Below, in pieces: positions 32,723-43,678 of a stretch of DNA of 64,000 nt. The notes below the pieces were generated by a model. The model saw only the letters and a program-made list of their open reading frames with translations, was not told the origin of the DNA and did not search any database. The DNA lies in assembly GCF_003391135.1 (NCBI RefSeq), contig NZ_CP031455.1:4743001-4807000 (forward strand). Direction: 5' to 3'. Positions within the stretch are counted from its first letter, which is position 1; each line of letters begins with the position of its first letter. The translations under genes were made by a program, and so were the position numbers. The stretch comes from Streptoverticillium olivoreticuli subsp. olivoreticuli. GTDB lineage: Bacteria > Actinomycetota > Actinomycetes > Streptomycetales > Streptomycetaceae.

Positions 32723-33460
32723 TCAGCGCGGTGCGATCAGGTCGGTGTCCAGGCTGCCCTGCACCACCTCCTGGGCGAGATCCACCAGCCGCAGCTGCCG
32801 CGGGCGGGCATAGTTCCGCAGGCTCTCGAAGGCCTCGTCCAGGCCCACCTGCCAGCGCTCGGCCAGCACACCCTTGGCCTGCTCGATCACCACCCGGCTG
32901 TGGAGCGCGGCCTGCAACTGCGCCTTGTCGAGGTTGCCCTGCTCGATCGTGCGCTGCTGCAGGATGGCGATCGTGGCCACGTCCGCCAGCGCCTGGGCCA
33001 GCTGGACATCGGGCTCGGAGATCCGCCCGCCACGGGAGTCGAAGAGGTTCAGCGCACCGATGACCTGATGCCGCAGCCGCATGGGAATGGCGTGCGTCGT
33101 ACGGAAACCCGCCGCGCGGGCGCGGGCCGCGAAGGGCCCGAAATCCGACGTCGCCCGGGGGGACGACAGATCGATGTCCAGCTGCGCCTGACCGGTGCGG
33201 TAGCACTCCACGCACGGGCCCTGGTCGTGCTGCAGCGCGAACAGCTCCAGCAGCCGGGTGTGCTCGTCCGAAGCGGCGATGACCTGCAACTCGCCATAGG
33301 GGTTCACGATCATCACGCCGACGGCTTCGATGTCGAGCAGTTCGACGCAACGAGCGGCGAGCCGGTGCAGGAATTCGATCAGATCGAAGTCGTCGATCAG
33401 CGAATCGACGGCCTCGACCAGGATCTCCAGCGTGCGTTGCTGGCTAGCCATGGCCATCAT
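32723..33460 (-). CDS. GAF and ANTAR domain regulator
   Basis: 245 aa. GAF sensor (about residues 20-165: VELLDIEAVGVMIVN, DEHTRLLELFALQHDQGPCVECYRTG, AIPMRLRHQVIGALNLF) followed by an ANTAR RNA-binding domain (about 180-235: ALHSRVVIEQAKGVLAERWQVGLDEAFESLRNYAR). ANTAR proteins act on nascent RNA to prevent termination. It is co-oriented with and overlapped by a second GAF-ANTAR gene, suggesting a paired stress-response unit. The signal is unknown; the Cys in GPCVECY may be redox sensitive. Confidence 0.88.
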   Translation of the reverse strand: MMAMASQQRTLEILVEAVDSLIDDFDLIEFLHRLAARCVELLDIEAVGVMIVNPYGELQVIAASDEHTRLLELFALQHDQGPCVECYRTGQAQLDIDLSSPRATSDFGPFAARARAAGFRTTHAIPMRLRHQVIGALNLFDSRGGRISEPDVQLAQALADVATIAILQQRTIEQGNLDKAQLQAALHSRVVIEQAKGVLAERWQVGLDEAFESLRNYARPRQLRLVDLAQEVVQGSLDTDLIAPR

Positions 33461-34188
33461 CCCCTTTTCTCGAAAGACGGGTCCGGCCCGTCGTCAGTGT
33501 GTCGGAAGCTCAATCGGCGGGACACGACTTCCTCCGCGACCCGCATCAGGGGAAGCTCGTGCCGATAGGCGTGGGCGCGCAGCAGCACCAGGGCCTGGGC
33601 GACGGTCACCCGCGCCTGGACGCTGATCATCCCGCTGGCCTGGTGGACGACGGCCCGGTGCAGCTGGGCGCCGGACTCGGCGGAGGCGAACGCCGCGGCG
33701 TGCTTCCCGCCGTCCAGCGCCACCGCGGTCACCGCCGCGGCGAGGATCAGGGCGTCGTCCATGGCGACGGCCGTCAGCGGGCCCACGCCGGTCCGCTGCG
33801 CGGTCAGTACGCCCAGGCACGCGCCGCCGATCCGCAGGGGGAAGCAGAAGAGGGCGTCCACGCCCAGCCCCGTCAGTGCCGGGAGCAGCGCGGGCCACCG
33901 GTCGGGGCGGACCCGCCCCAGATCCGGCTCGACGATCACCGCACAGGATCCCAGGGCGTCCACTCCCGGCCCTTCGCCGAGCGTGTACTGCTCGTCCTCC
34001 AGGCGCTCGCTGACACCCGGGGAGGACCACACCAGCTCGCTCAGCGACCCGTCCGTGGCGAGGGAGACCGCGACCCCGTCCACACCCAGGACCCGGGCGC
34101 ACTCCGCCGGGTCCCCGCCGATCAGTCCGGGGCCCGAGCGTGAGGACATGTCGCGCAGCACGCGGGCCATGCCCGTGCTGGTAGCCAC
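33457..34188 (-). CDS. GAF-ANTAR regulator, second of a tandem pair
   Basis: 243 aa from a GTG at 34188 (another GTG at 34197 is possible). A divergent GAF-like domain (about 30-165: VDGVAVSLATDGSLSELVWSS, LGEGPGVDALGSCAVIVEPDL, ALFCFPLRIGGACLGVLTA) is followed by an ANTAR helix bundle (about 175-230: LHRAVVHQASGMISVQARVTVAQALVLLRAHAYRH). Its stop overlaps the next gene's ATG by four bases (ATGA), so the two regulators are coupled and may form heterodimers. Confidence 0.82.
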   Translation of the reverse strand: MATSTGMARVLRDMSSRSGPGLIGGDPAECARVLGVDGVAVSLATDGSLSELVWSSPGVSERLEDEQYTLGEGPGVDALGSCAVIVEPDLGRVRPDRWPALLPALTGLGVDALFCFPLRIGGACLGVLTAQRTGVGPLTAVAMDDALILAAAVTAVALDGGKHAAAFASAESGAQLHRAVVHQASGMISVQARVTVAQALVLLRAHAYRHELPLMRVAEEVVSRRLSFRHTDDGPDPSFEKRG

Positions 34189-34256
34189 AGATGCCACCCG
34201 CTTCCCGGGCCGAACCCCCACACGCCACCCGGAACGGGCGGCCTGTCGCCTTCACC

Positions 34257-34640
34257 CTACGCCCGGGAGCCCCGGTCGGGACTGCCGTCGAGGGCGTCGA
34301 GATCGGCCAAATCCATCAGCGAGGCCACCGGTCCGAAGACCTCCAGCAGATCGGCCAGCCGCATGACCTTCAGCGCCCACGGCCGGGTGCACAGCACCGC
34401 GAACCGGCCGCCCGACGCGAGCACTCCGGTGCGGGCCCTGCACATCACGCCCAGGATCGCGCAGTCGAAGAACGTCACCTCGCGCAGGTCCATCACCACG
34501 ACGGGCTTCTCCAGCGCCAGCAGCCGCACCAGCAGCGCCTCGACCTCCGGCACCGACTCGATGTCGAGCTCACCGGCCAGCCGCAGCACACCCCACCGGC
34601 CCACCACACGGATACGCGACGCGCTCTGCCACTCGGTCAC
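34257..34640 (-). CDS. STAS-domain anti-sigma factor antagonist
   Basis: 127 aa from a GTG at 34640 with AGGGGGAG upstream. SpoIIAA/RsbV-like fold: VVGRWGVLRLAGELDIESVPEVEALL, then VVMDLREVTFFDCAILGVMCRA. The usual phosphorylated Ser of the DxSxxG loop is replaced here by FFDCAILG (Cys), so phospho-regulation may be lost or different. It sits upstream of the two GAF-ANTAR genes on the same strand. Confidence 0.82.
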   Translation of the reverse strand: MTEWQSASRIRVVGRWGVLRLAGELDIESVPEVEALLVRLLALEKPVVVMDLREVTFFDCAILGVMCRARTGVLASGGRFAVLCTRPWALKVMRLADLLEVFGPVASLMDLADLDALDGSPDRGSRA

Positions 34641-35114
34641 GAGTGCTCCCCCTGCGTGGACGGCATGAGACAGCGGCAGGGAAACAGGGCCTTGCACACC
34701 GTCGCCACCAAGGTCCGGGGCAGCTGCTACGAAGATACGGGCCACCGCCGCCGCACAAGGGTCAGGACGCGGTTCAGGCTCCCGAAGGTATGAAAATCGC
34801 CGGAGACCGCCTTCGGGTGCGGCGATCGGTGGTTGACTCTCGAAGAGTCTGTACCCGCCGATGGCCGAGACCTCACCCACCGGTGCGGCAGACCGCCCGG
34901 CCGCCTTCCGGAGAGCCCGCCGCCGTCCTAGGGTGAGCCCGTGGCCCCGGCCCCCGGCCGCCGTCTCCCTCGGACGCGCCGGACGCCTCCCGCCCTGCCG
35001 GTCGCCCCGTGGTCGTAGACGGGCCGGCCGGTGCCCCCGTCAGGGGAGGGCGGGGCCACCGGCCGGCTCCGGTCGACGCGCTCACAGCCCCGCCCGGCAC
35101 GTAGCGTGCCTCCC
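34641..35114. other. Intergenic region
   Basis: 474 bases between the divergent STAS gene and the YnfA-like gene. No credible gene, repeat or RNA was seen; open frames here are GC artefacts. Confidence 0.5.
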
Positions 35115-35450
35115 ATGCTCACCTTCCGCTCCATCGCCCTCTTCCTCGTCGCCGCGCTCCTGGAGATCGGCGGCGCCTGGCTCGTCTGGCAGGGCGTGCG
35201 GGAGCACAGGGGCTGGGCGTGGATCGGCGCCGGGGTGATCGCCCTCGGCGCGTACGGCTTCGTCGCCACGCTCCAGCCGGACGCCGAGTTCGGCCGCATC
35301 CTCGCCGCGTACGGCGGGGTCTTCGTCGCCGGGTCCCTCGCCTGGGGCATGGTCGCGGACGGCTACCGCCCCGACCGCTACGACGTGGCCGGCGCGCTGG
35401 TCTGCCTCGCCGGGGTCGCGATCATCATGTACGCGCCGCGCGGCCGCTGA
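35115..35450 (+). CDS. YnfA/UPF0060 family membrane protein
   Basis: 111 aa with four transmembrane helices (about 4-22, 32-50, 60-78, 88-106). Family marks are LLEIGGAWLVWQGVREHRGWAWIG and GRILAAYGGVFVAGSLAWGMVADGYRPDRYDVAGALVCLAGV. Distantly similar to small multidrug resistance transporters, but function is not proven. Monocistronic. Confidence 0.88.
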   Translation: MLTFRSIALFLVAALLEIGGAWLVWQGVREHRGWAWIGAGVIALGAYGFVATLQPDAEFGRILAAYGGVFVAGSLAWGMVADGYRPDRYDVAGALVCLAGVAIIMYAPRGR

Positions 35451-35541
35451 CGCCGCCCGCGCACCGGCCGGGACGGCCGCTCGAACAGCGCCCGCATATC
35501 CTGCGAGCGGATCCCGCACGCCGCACTCCAGGAGGCCCACC

Positions 35542-36306
35542 ATGAGCACCCGCACCGCTGTCATCACGGGCGCGAGCAGCGGCATCGGTGCCGCCACCGC
35601 CCGGCAGCTGGCCGCCGCGGGCCACCGCGTCGTCCTCACCGCCCGCCGCAAGGACCGTATCGAGGCCCTGGCCGCGGAGCTCACCGCGGCGGGCCACGAG
35701 GCGGTCGCCCACGAGCTCGACGTCACCGACCGCGCGGCCGTCCTGGCCTTCGCCGACCGGCTGGACGACTTCGAGTCCGTCGACGTCCTGGTCAACAACG
35801 CCGGCGGCGCGCTCGGCGCCGACCCCGTCGCGACCGCCGACCCCGCGGACTGGCGCACGATGTACGAGGTCAACGTGCTCGGCGTGCTCAACCTGACCCA
35901 GGCGCTGCTCCCCCGCCTCGTGCGGAGCGGGGACGGCACCGTGCTGATCGTCTCCTCCACCGCCGGGCTCGGCACCTACGAGGGCGGCGGCGGCTATGTC
36001 GCGGCCAAGCACGGCGCGCACGTCATCGCCGAGACGCTGCGGCTGGAGCTGTGCGGGCAGCCGGTGCGGGTCGTCGAGATCGCCCCGGGCATGGTGAAGA
36101 CGGACGGGTTCGCCGTCACCCGCTTCCGCGGCGACGAGGAGAAGGCCGCCGCGGTCTACGCCGGGGTCGCCGAGCCGCTGACGGCCGAGGACGTGGCGGA
36201 CACCATCACCTGGGCGGTCACCCGCCCCTCGCACGTGAACATCGACCTGCTGGTCGTGCGCCCGCGGGCGCAGGCCGCCAACCACAAGGTGCACCGCGAG
36301 GGCTGA
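35542..36306 (+). CDS. Short-chain dehydrogenase/reductase
   Basis: 254 aa classical SDR. NAD(P) loop TGASSGIG (residues 9-16), RRKDR after strand 2 suggesting NADP preference, NNAGG, catalytic Ser in IVSSTAG and YVAAK (Tyr/Lys). The C-terminal VTRPSHVNIDLLVVRPRAQA is typical of YdfG-like serine/3-hydroxy acid dehydrogenases, so NADP-dependent oxidation of a hydroxy acid is possible. ATG follows AGGAGG. Confidence 0.9.
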   Translation: MSTRTAVITGASSGIGAATARQLAAAGHRVVLTARRKDRIEALAAELTAAGHEAVAHELDVTDRAAVLAFADRLDDFESVDVLVNNAGGALGADPVATADPADWRTMYEVNVLGVLNLTQALLPRLVRSGDGTVLIVSSTAGLGTYEGGGGYVAAKHGAHVIAETLRLELCGQPVRVVEIAPGMVKTDGFAVTRFRGDEEKAAAVYAGVAEPLTAEDVADTITWAVTRPSHVNIDLLVVRPRAQAANHKVHREG

Positions 36307-36419
36307 ACGGGCCCGGGACCTCGGACGCAGGACCGGAGACCGATGACGGGGAAGATCATCAGGAGCTACCTTCGGCACATCGGCCACCACGGGGGACGGC
36401 CCGTGCGAAAGGAACTCCC

Positions 36420-36800
36420 ATGCGCGTCACCGGCTTCGACCACCTCGTCCTGAACGTCTCCGACGTCGAGCGGGCCCTCGCCTTCTACTGCGGCCCGCTC
36501 GGCCTGGAGCCCGTCCGCGTCGAGGAGTGGCGCGCGGGGAAGGCGCCCTTCCCGTCGGTGCGCGTCTCCGCCACGACCATCATCGACCTGGTCGACCGCG
36601 CCCGCGGCGAGTCCAACGTCGACCACATCTGCCTGGTGGTGGAGCCGCTGGACTGGCAGGCGGTGATCGACGCGGGCACCTTCACCGTCGTCGACGGTCC
36701 GGGCAAGCGCTACGGCGCCCGCGGCGACGCGGAGTCCGTCTACGTCCTCGACCCGGACGGCAACACGGTGGAGCTGCGCTGGTACCCGCAGGACGCGTGA
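36420..36800 (+). CDS. VOC (glyoxalase/dioxygenase fold) family protein
   Basis: 126 aa with paired beta-alpha-beta-beta-beta modules: MRVTGFDHLVLNVSDVERALAFYCGPLGLEPVRV, then VDHICLVVEPLDW and VYVLDPDGNTVELRWY. The H8, H-x and final E residues are the usual metal ligands. Members include glyoxalases, lyases and resistance proteins; substrate unknown. It follows the SDR gene on the same strand with a 113-base gap. Confidence 0.85.
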   Translation: MRVTGFDHLVLNVSDVERALAFYCGPLGLEPVRVEEWRAGKAPFPSVRVSATTIIDLVDRARGESNVDHICLVVEPLDWQAVIDAGTFTVVDGPGKRYGARGDAESVYVLDPDGNTVELRWYPQDA

Positions 36801-36822
36801 CGCGCCCCGCGGGCCGCGGGCC

Positions 36823-38016
36823 TCAGCCCTTGACGCAGACGACCTGCTTGAGCTTGGCGACGACCTCGACCAGGTCCTTCTGCTGCTCGATGACCTTCTC
36901 GATCGGCTTGTAGGCGCCCGGGATCTCGTCCACGACGCCGGAGTCCTTGCGGCACTCCACGCCCCGCGTCTGCTCCTCCAGGTCCTGGGTGGAGAAGCGC
37001 TTCTTCGCGGCGTTGCGGCTCATCTTGCGGCCCGCGCCGTGGGAGGCGGAGTTGAAGGACGCCGCGTTGCCGAGGCCGCGCACGATGTACGAGCCGGTGC
37101 CCATCGAGCCCGGGATGATGCCGAAGTCGCCCTCGCCCGCGCGGATCGCCCCCTTGCGGGTGACCAGCAGCTCCTTGCCGTCGTAGGTCTCCTCCGCCAC
37201 GTAGTTGTGGTGGCAGGAGATCACGGGCTCGAAGGTCGGCTTCGCCTTCACGAACTCCCTGCGGACCACGTCCTGGAAGAGCGCCATCATGATCTCGCGG
37301 TTGTGCTTCGCGTACTCCTGGGCCCAGAAGAGGTCGTGCCGGTAGGCCGCCATCTGCGGGGTGTCGGAGACGAAGACGGCGAGGTCACGGTCGATCAGGT
37401 CCTGGTTGTGCGGCAGCTTCCGGGCCTGGCCGATGTGGTACTCGGCGAGCTCCTTGCCGATGTTCCGGGAGCCGGAGTGCAGCATCAGCCAGACCGCGCC
37501 CGTCTCGTCGAGACAGAACTCGATGAAGTGGTTACCGGATCCGAGCGAACCCATCTGCTTCACCGCGCGGTCCTGACGGAACTTGACCGCCTCGGCCACT
37601 CCGCCGAACCGCCGCCAGAAGTCCGCCCACCCCGCCGTCGGCACGCCGTGCAGCCGGCCCGGGTCCACCGGGTCGTCGTGCATCCCCCGGCCCACCGGGA
37701 TCGCCGCCTCGATCTTCGAGCGCAGCCGGGACAGGTCCGCCGGGAGGTCGTCCGCCGTCAGGGACGTCCGGACCGCCGACATGCCGCAGCCGATGTCCAC
37801 GCCGACCGCCGCCGGGCACACCGCGCCCCGCATCGCGATCACCGAGCCGACCGTGGCGCCCTTGCCGAAGTGGACGTCCGGCATCACCGCGAGGCCCTCG
37901 ATCCAGGGCAGGGTGGAGACGTTGCGGAGTTGCTGCATGGCAACGCCCTCGACCGTGGCCGGGTCGGCCCACATGCGGATCGGTACACGGACGCCGGGTA
38001 CCTCGGTGTAGGACAT
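36823..38016 (-). CDS. rtcB: RNA-splicing ligase RtcB
   Basis: 397 aa from the ATG at 38016, with GAGG six bases upstream. RtcB joins RNA 3'-phosphate or 2',3'-cyclic phosphate ends to 5'-OH ends using GTP and Mn2+. Motifs: MPDVHFGKGATVGSV (45-59), VGVDIGCGMSAV (71-82, Cys metal ligand), GSLGSGNHFIEF, HSGSRNIG, CHHNYV and the guanylylated His region SHGAGRKMSR. No archease or rtcA gene is beside it, so it is stand-alone. It is convergent with the VOC gene. Confidence 0.95.
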   Translation of the reverse strand: MSYTEVPGVRVPIRMWADPATVEGVAMQQLRNVSTLPWIEGLAVMPDVHFGKGATVGSVIAMRGAVCPAAVGVDIGCGMSAVRTSLTADDLPADLSRLRSKIEAAIPVGRGMHDDPVDPGRLHGVPTAGWADFWRRFGGVAEAVKFRQDRAVKQMGSLGSGNHFIEFCLDETGAVWLMLHSGSRNIGKELAEYHIGQARKLPHNQDLIDRDLAVFVSDTPQMAAYRHDLFWAQEYAKHNREIMMALFQDVVRREFVKAKPTFEPVISCHHNYVAEETYDGKELLVTRKGAIRAGEGDFGIIPGSMGTGSYIVRGLGNAASFNSASHGAGRKMSRNAAKKRFSTQDLEEQTRGVECRKDSGVVDEIPGAYKPIEKVIEQQKDLVEVVAKLKQVVCVKG

Positions 38017-38226
38017 CGTTTTCCTCATAACCCCGTAAAAGCAAGATAACGCAAAAGCCGGACAAATCTGACGATTCACGACAGGGAACCGGCAGACCGG
38101 GCGGCACGTGCGGTAGACATACCTTCCAGCCGCCGCCTTCCCGGCGGCAACCCGTTTTCGCGCGAGCACCCGCGTGAGCGCGACGGGCGAGGGCGACGAG
38201 CCGCAGGGCGAAGGGAGCCACGGACA

Positions 38227-39072
38227 GTGCAGCGAAGGGCGTACGCACCGGCCGCCGCACTGGCTGCGGCACTGCTCGCGGTGGTCGTCACCGCCTGCGG
38301 CGGCTCCTCCGGCGGCCACGGCGGGGGCGACGACGCGAAGACCGGCCGCACCGGTTCGACGGCCCCGGCCGGGGAACCGGGCAAATACCGCAGCCTCCCC
38401 GAGCCCTGCGGCTATGTGAACCGGGACACCCTGCGCCGCATGCTGCCCGCCGGCGACGACGACAGCGACCCCGAGCTCCGGAAGCTCTACCGCGGCCAGG
38501 CCGCCATCACCTACGACACCGACCGCCGCGTCGGCTGCCGCTGGAAGCTGGAGACCCCGGAGGGCACCCGGCACCTGTCGGTCGACTTCGAGCGCGTGGT
38601 GTCGTACCAGCCGGGGGTCAGCGACGAGGAGCGGGCGCAGGAGCTCTACGCGCGCCAGGCGACCGCCGCGAAGATCCCCAGCTCCTCCGCTTCGGCGTCC
38701 CCCTCCACCCCCTCGCCCTCGCCCTCCGCGAGCGCGGGCACGCACCCGCAGGGCGGCGCCGCCACCGGCTCGCCCTCCCCCGGCGCCGCCACGGGCCCCT
38801 CCGCCCCGGGCTCCCCCTCCGCCGACCCCCGCTTCCTCCCCCGCGTCCTCGACGACCTCGGCGACGACGCGTTCATCGACGACAAGCTGGTCAGCACGGG
38901 GTCGGGCGTGCACCGGGACATCGCGGTGGTCTTCCGGTCCGCGAACATCCTCGTGAGCATCGCCTACGACCAGTGGTCGGCCGACCGGCAGCACATTCCC
39001 ACCAGCGAAGACCTCCAGGGCAAGGCACACGGCCTGGCCAGGGAACTGGACGCGGGGCACTTCGGCAATTAG
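38227..39072 (+). CDS. DUF3558-type lipoprotein
   Basis: 281 aa. Lipoprotein signal with lipobox VTAC (C24), then a folded region (CGYVNRDTLRRMLP, CRWKLETPEGTRHLSVDF), a Ser/Pro-rich low-complexity linker (about 150-200) and a second folded part (VLDDLGDDAFIDDKL, IAVVFRSANILVSIAYDQW). This is the DUF3558 pattern seen in actinobacterial cell-surface lipoproteins of unknown function. GTG start after GGGAG. A related lipoprotein gene follows. Confidence 0.82.
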   Translation: MQRRAYAPAAALAAALLAVVVTACGGSSGGHGGGDDAKTGRTGSTAPAGEPGKYRSLPEPCGYVNRDTLRRMLPAGDDDSDPELRKLYRGQAAITYDTDRRVGCRWKLETPEGTRHLSVDFERVVSYQPGVSDEERAQELYARQATAAKIPSSSASASPSTPSPSPSASAGTHPQGGAATGSPSPGAATGPSAPGSPSADPRFLPRVLDDLGDDAFIDDKLVSTGSGVHRDIAVVFRSANILVSIAYDQWSADRQHIPTSEDLQGKAHGLARELDAGHFGN

Positions 39073-39206
39073 CCCGGCGAGTATCGCCCCGCCTCGGCCA
39101 CCGGCGCTCCCCCGCCGCGTACCGTGCCGAGCAGGGCACCCGGCCACGGACGGCTCGCCCCGGACCGCACACGACCCGCCCCCGACACCGACCGAGTGAA
39201 GGACCC

Positions 39207-39920
39207 ATGCACCGAACAGCCCCGCGACTCGCCCGAATCCTCGCCTGCGCCGCAGTACCGGTGATGCTCGTCGCCACCGGCTGCTCGAGCGGCGACTCCG
39301 GCTCCAAGAAGGCGACGGCGACGCCGTCCCACTCGGTGACGCCCAGCCCCTCGGCCTCGGTGAAGGCTGCGACGTTCGCCAAGCTGCCCGAGGTGTGCAA
39401 GTCCGTCGACGAGAAGACCGTCGACAGCCTGGTGCCGAAGGCGAAGAAGAAGGAGGGCGAGGCGCTCCCCGCGACCGCCCCCAACGACTCCGCCAGCTGT
39501 TTCTGGAACGGGCTGAACGGCGAGGACCCCAAGGACCTGCAGTACCGCGGTCTGACGATCTCGCTCAAGCGCTTCTCGGCGGACCCGACGCTCGGCTCGG
39601 GCGAGAAGCTCGCCGCGACGTACGTCGGCCAGCGCACGACCAAGGCGGCCACCGAGGACGGCGCCAAGGACGGCAAGACCGAGAAGGTCGGCGGCATCGG
39701 CGACGAGGCGAACAGCATCGCCACCGACTACCGCAAGGACAACGACGACTACCGCAACGCGATCGTCGTGACCCGCACCGCCAACGTCGTGATCAGCGTC
39801 AAGTACACCGGCGCGGGCTTCGAGGGCGCCAAGAACCCCGACGCGGGCGACCTGATGAAGAACGCCCAGGACGCGGCGAAGCAGGTCGTGGCCTCGGTCG
39901 CGGCCGCGAACAAGAAGTAG
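39207..39920 (+). CDS. DUF3558-type lipoprotein, paralogue of the preceding gene
   Basis: 237 aa. Signal with lipobox ATGC (C26), short Ser/Thr/Pro linker, then LPEVCKSVDEKTVDSLVP, SCFWNGLNGEDPKDLQYRGLTISLKRF and IGDEANSIATDY ... VVTRTANVVISVKYTG. The layout matches its upstream neighbour without the inner linker, so the pair likely arose by duplication. ATG at 39207 after GTGAAGGA. It is surface anchored; function unknown. Confidence 0.82.
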   Translation: MHRTAPRLARILACAAVPVMLVATGCSSGDSGSKKATATPSHSVTPSPSASVKAATFAKLPEVCKSVDEKTVDSLVPKAKKKEGEALPATAPNDSASCFWNGLNGEDPKDLQYRGLTISLKRFSADPTLGSGEKLAATYVGQRTTKAATEDGAKDGKTEKVGGIGDEANSIATDYRKDNDDYRNAIVVTRTANVVISVKYTGAGFEGAKNPDAGDLMKNAQDAAKQVVASVAAANKK

Positions 39921-39926
39921 CCGGAC

Positions 39927-39980
39927 ACACGACGACGCCGGGCCGGCCCGATCCCTCGGGCCCGCCCGGCGTCGTCGTGT
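39927..39980. terminator. Bidirectional terminator
   Basis: A 17-bp perfect stem (39927-39943 with 39964-39980) lies between the convergent lipoprotein gene and lysS. Confidence 0.85.
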
Positions 39981-39992
39981 TCGTACGCGGTG

Positions 39993-41726
39993 TTACACGG
40001 ACAGCAGCTTGCGCACGCGGTCCGCGCCCACGGCCAGCAGCAGCGTGGGCAGGCGCGGGCCGGTGTCACGGCCGACCAGCAGGTGGTAGAGCAGCGCGAA
40101 GAAGGTGCGCTGGGCGACCTTCAGCTCCGGGGTGGGCTTGGCGTCGGGCTCCAGCCCGGCCTGCACCTTCGGCACGCCGTAGACGAGCGTGGTCAGCCCG
40201 TCCAGCGACCAGTGCTCGTCCAGGCCCGCCAGCAGCAGCCGCAGGGACTCGCGGCCCTGCTCGTCCAGCGAGCCGAGCAGCTCGGTGTCGGGCTCGGAGC
40301 GGACGACCGTGCGGGACTCCGCCGGGACCTGGGTGTTGATCCAGTGCTCGGCCCTGTCGAGCCGCGGCCGCGTCTCCTCCAGCGAGGTGACCGGGTTCTC
40401 CGGGTCGAGGTCGCTGAGGATGCGCAGGGTCTGCTCGTCGTGGCCGGCGGTGATGTCGACGACCGAGGCGAGCGTGCGGTAGGGCAGCGGGCGCGGGGTG
40501 CGCGGCAGCTCACCGGAGGCCGTGCGCGCGGCACGGGCGTACGCGGCGGCGTCGGCGGGCAGCACGCTGCCGTCCGCGACCTTGGCCTCCAGCTTGTCCC
40601 ACTCGTCGTAGAGCCGCTGGATCTCCTGGTCGAAGGCGATCTTGAAGGACTGGTTGGGCCTGCGGCGCGCGTACAGCCAGCGCAGCAGCGGCGCCTCCAT
40701 GATCTGCAGCGCGTCGCCCGGGGTGGGGACGCCGCCCTTGGAGGAGGACATCTTGGCCATGCCGCTGATGCCGACGAAGGCGTACATCGGGCCGATCGGC
40801 TGCTCGCCGCCGAAGACCTTGCGGACGATCTGGCCGCCGACGACGAAGGAGGAGCCGGGCGAGGAGTGGTCGACGCCGGAGGGCTCGAAGATCACGCCCT
40901 CGTAGGCCCAGCGCATCGGCCAGTCGACCTTCCAGACCAGCTTGCCGCGGTTGAACTCGCTCAAGCGCACGGTCTCGGAGTGGCCGCACACGCAGGTGTA
41001 GGCCAGCTCGGTGGTCTCGTCGTCGTAGGCGGTGACCGTGGTCAGGTCGCGCTCGCAGACGCCGCAGTAGGGCTTGTACGGGAAGTAGCCCGCGCCGGAG
41101 CCGCTGCCGTCGTCCTCGGCGGCCGCGCCGGAGCCCTCGGCGGCCTCCAGCTCGGCCTCGTCGACCGGCTTCTGCTGCTGCTTCGGCTTGCCGGTCGCCT
41201 TGTCCTTCGTCCGGTACTGGTCGAGGACCGCGTCGATGTCGCCGCGGTGCCTCATCGCGTGCAGGATCTGCTCGCGGTAGACACCGGAGGTGTACTGCTC
41301 GGTCTGGCTGATCGGGTCGTACTCGATGCCGAGCTCGGCGAGCGCGGCCACCATGGCGGCCTTGAAGTGCTCGGCCCAGTTCGGGTACTCCGAGCCGGCC
41401 GGGGCCGGGACCGAGGTCAGCGGCTTGCCGATGTGCCCGGCCCAGGAGTCGTCGATACCGGGGACGCCGTTCGGCACCTTGCGGTAGCGGTCGTAGTCGT
41501 CCCAGGACAGCACATGCCGGACCTCGTGGCCGCGGCGGCGGATCTCGTCGGCGACCAGGTGCGGGGTCATGACCTCGCGCAGGTTGCCCAGGTGGATCGG
41601 GCCGGAGGGGGACAGGCCGGAGGCAACGACGATCGGTTTGCCGGGGGCACGGCGCTCCGCTTCGGCAATGACCTCGTCGGCGAAACGGGAGACCCAATCG
41701 GCCTCGGTGCTCTGAGCCTGAGCCAC
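39993..41726 (-). CDS. lysS: Class I lysyl-tRNA synthetase
   Basis: 577 aa from a GTG at 41726 with GGAAGGAAG upstream. This is the archaeal-type class I LysRS: HIGH-type SGLSPSGPIHLGNLREV, zinc-like CGVCERDL and CVCGHSE, FVGISGMAKMSSSKGG (KMSKS) and a C-terminal helical anticodon-binding part. It charges tRNA-Lys. Class I LysRS is unusual in bacteria but known in Streptomyces. It is divergent from argS with a 196-base gap. Confidence 0.95.
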   Translation of the reverse strand: MAQAQSTEADWVSRFADEVIAEAERRAPGKPIVVASGLSPSGPIHLGNLREVMTPHLVADEIRRRGHEVRHVLSWDDYDRYRKVPNGVPGIDDSWAGHIGKPLTSVPAPAGSEYPNWAEHFKAAMVAALAELGIEYDPISQTEQYTSGVYREQILHAMRHRGDIDAVLDQYRTKDKATGKPKQQQKPVDEAELEAAEGSGAAAEDDGSGSGAGYFPYKPYCGVCERDLTTVTAYDDETTELAYTCVCGHSETVRLSEFNRGKLVWKVDWPMRWAYEGVIFEPSGVDHSSPGSSFVVGGQIVRKVFGGEQPIGPMYAFVGISGMAKMSSSKGGVPTPGDALQIMEAPLLRWLYARRRPNQSFKIAFDQEIQRLYDEWDKLEAKVADGSVLPADAAAYARAARTASGELPRTPRPLPYRTLASVVDITAGHDEQTLRILSDLDPENPVTSLEETRPRLDRAEHWINTQVPAESRTVVRSEPDTELLGSLDEQGRESLRLLLAGLDEHWSLDGLTTLVYGVPKVQAGLEPDAKPTPELKVAQRTFFALLYHLLVGRDTGPRLPTLLLAVGADRVRKLLSV

Positions 41727-41922
41727 GGCACTTCCTTCCTTACGGTCCTGGCATGACCATTGTCCCAGACGGCGGGGGCGGCTCCGGGGTTGCTCCCGGG
41801 CCGGCGGAAGGGCGGGCGGAAGGGTGGGCGTGAGGGCGGCCGAAATGGCCGCCCGGGCGGTGACGGGTGCGTGTGATACTCGGTGTACCAAAAACGCCCT
41901 CTAACGGAACGGCACCCACCCC

Positions 41923-43677
<1,755 letters not shown>

Positions 43678-43678
43678 T

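Noticed and set aside
38017..39147. Upstream extension of rtcB to a 774-codon protein
   Set aside because: The extension is low complexity, runs opposite the DUF3558 gene and lacks domain similarity; the ATG at 38016 has a good RBS.
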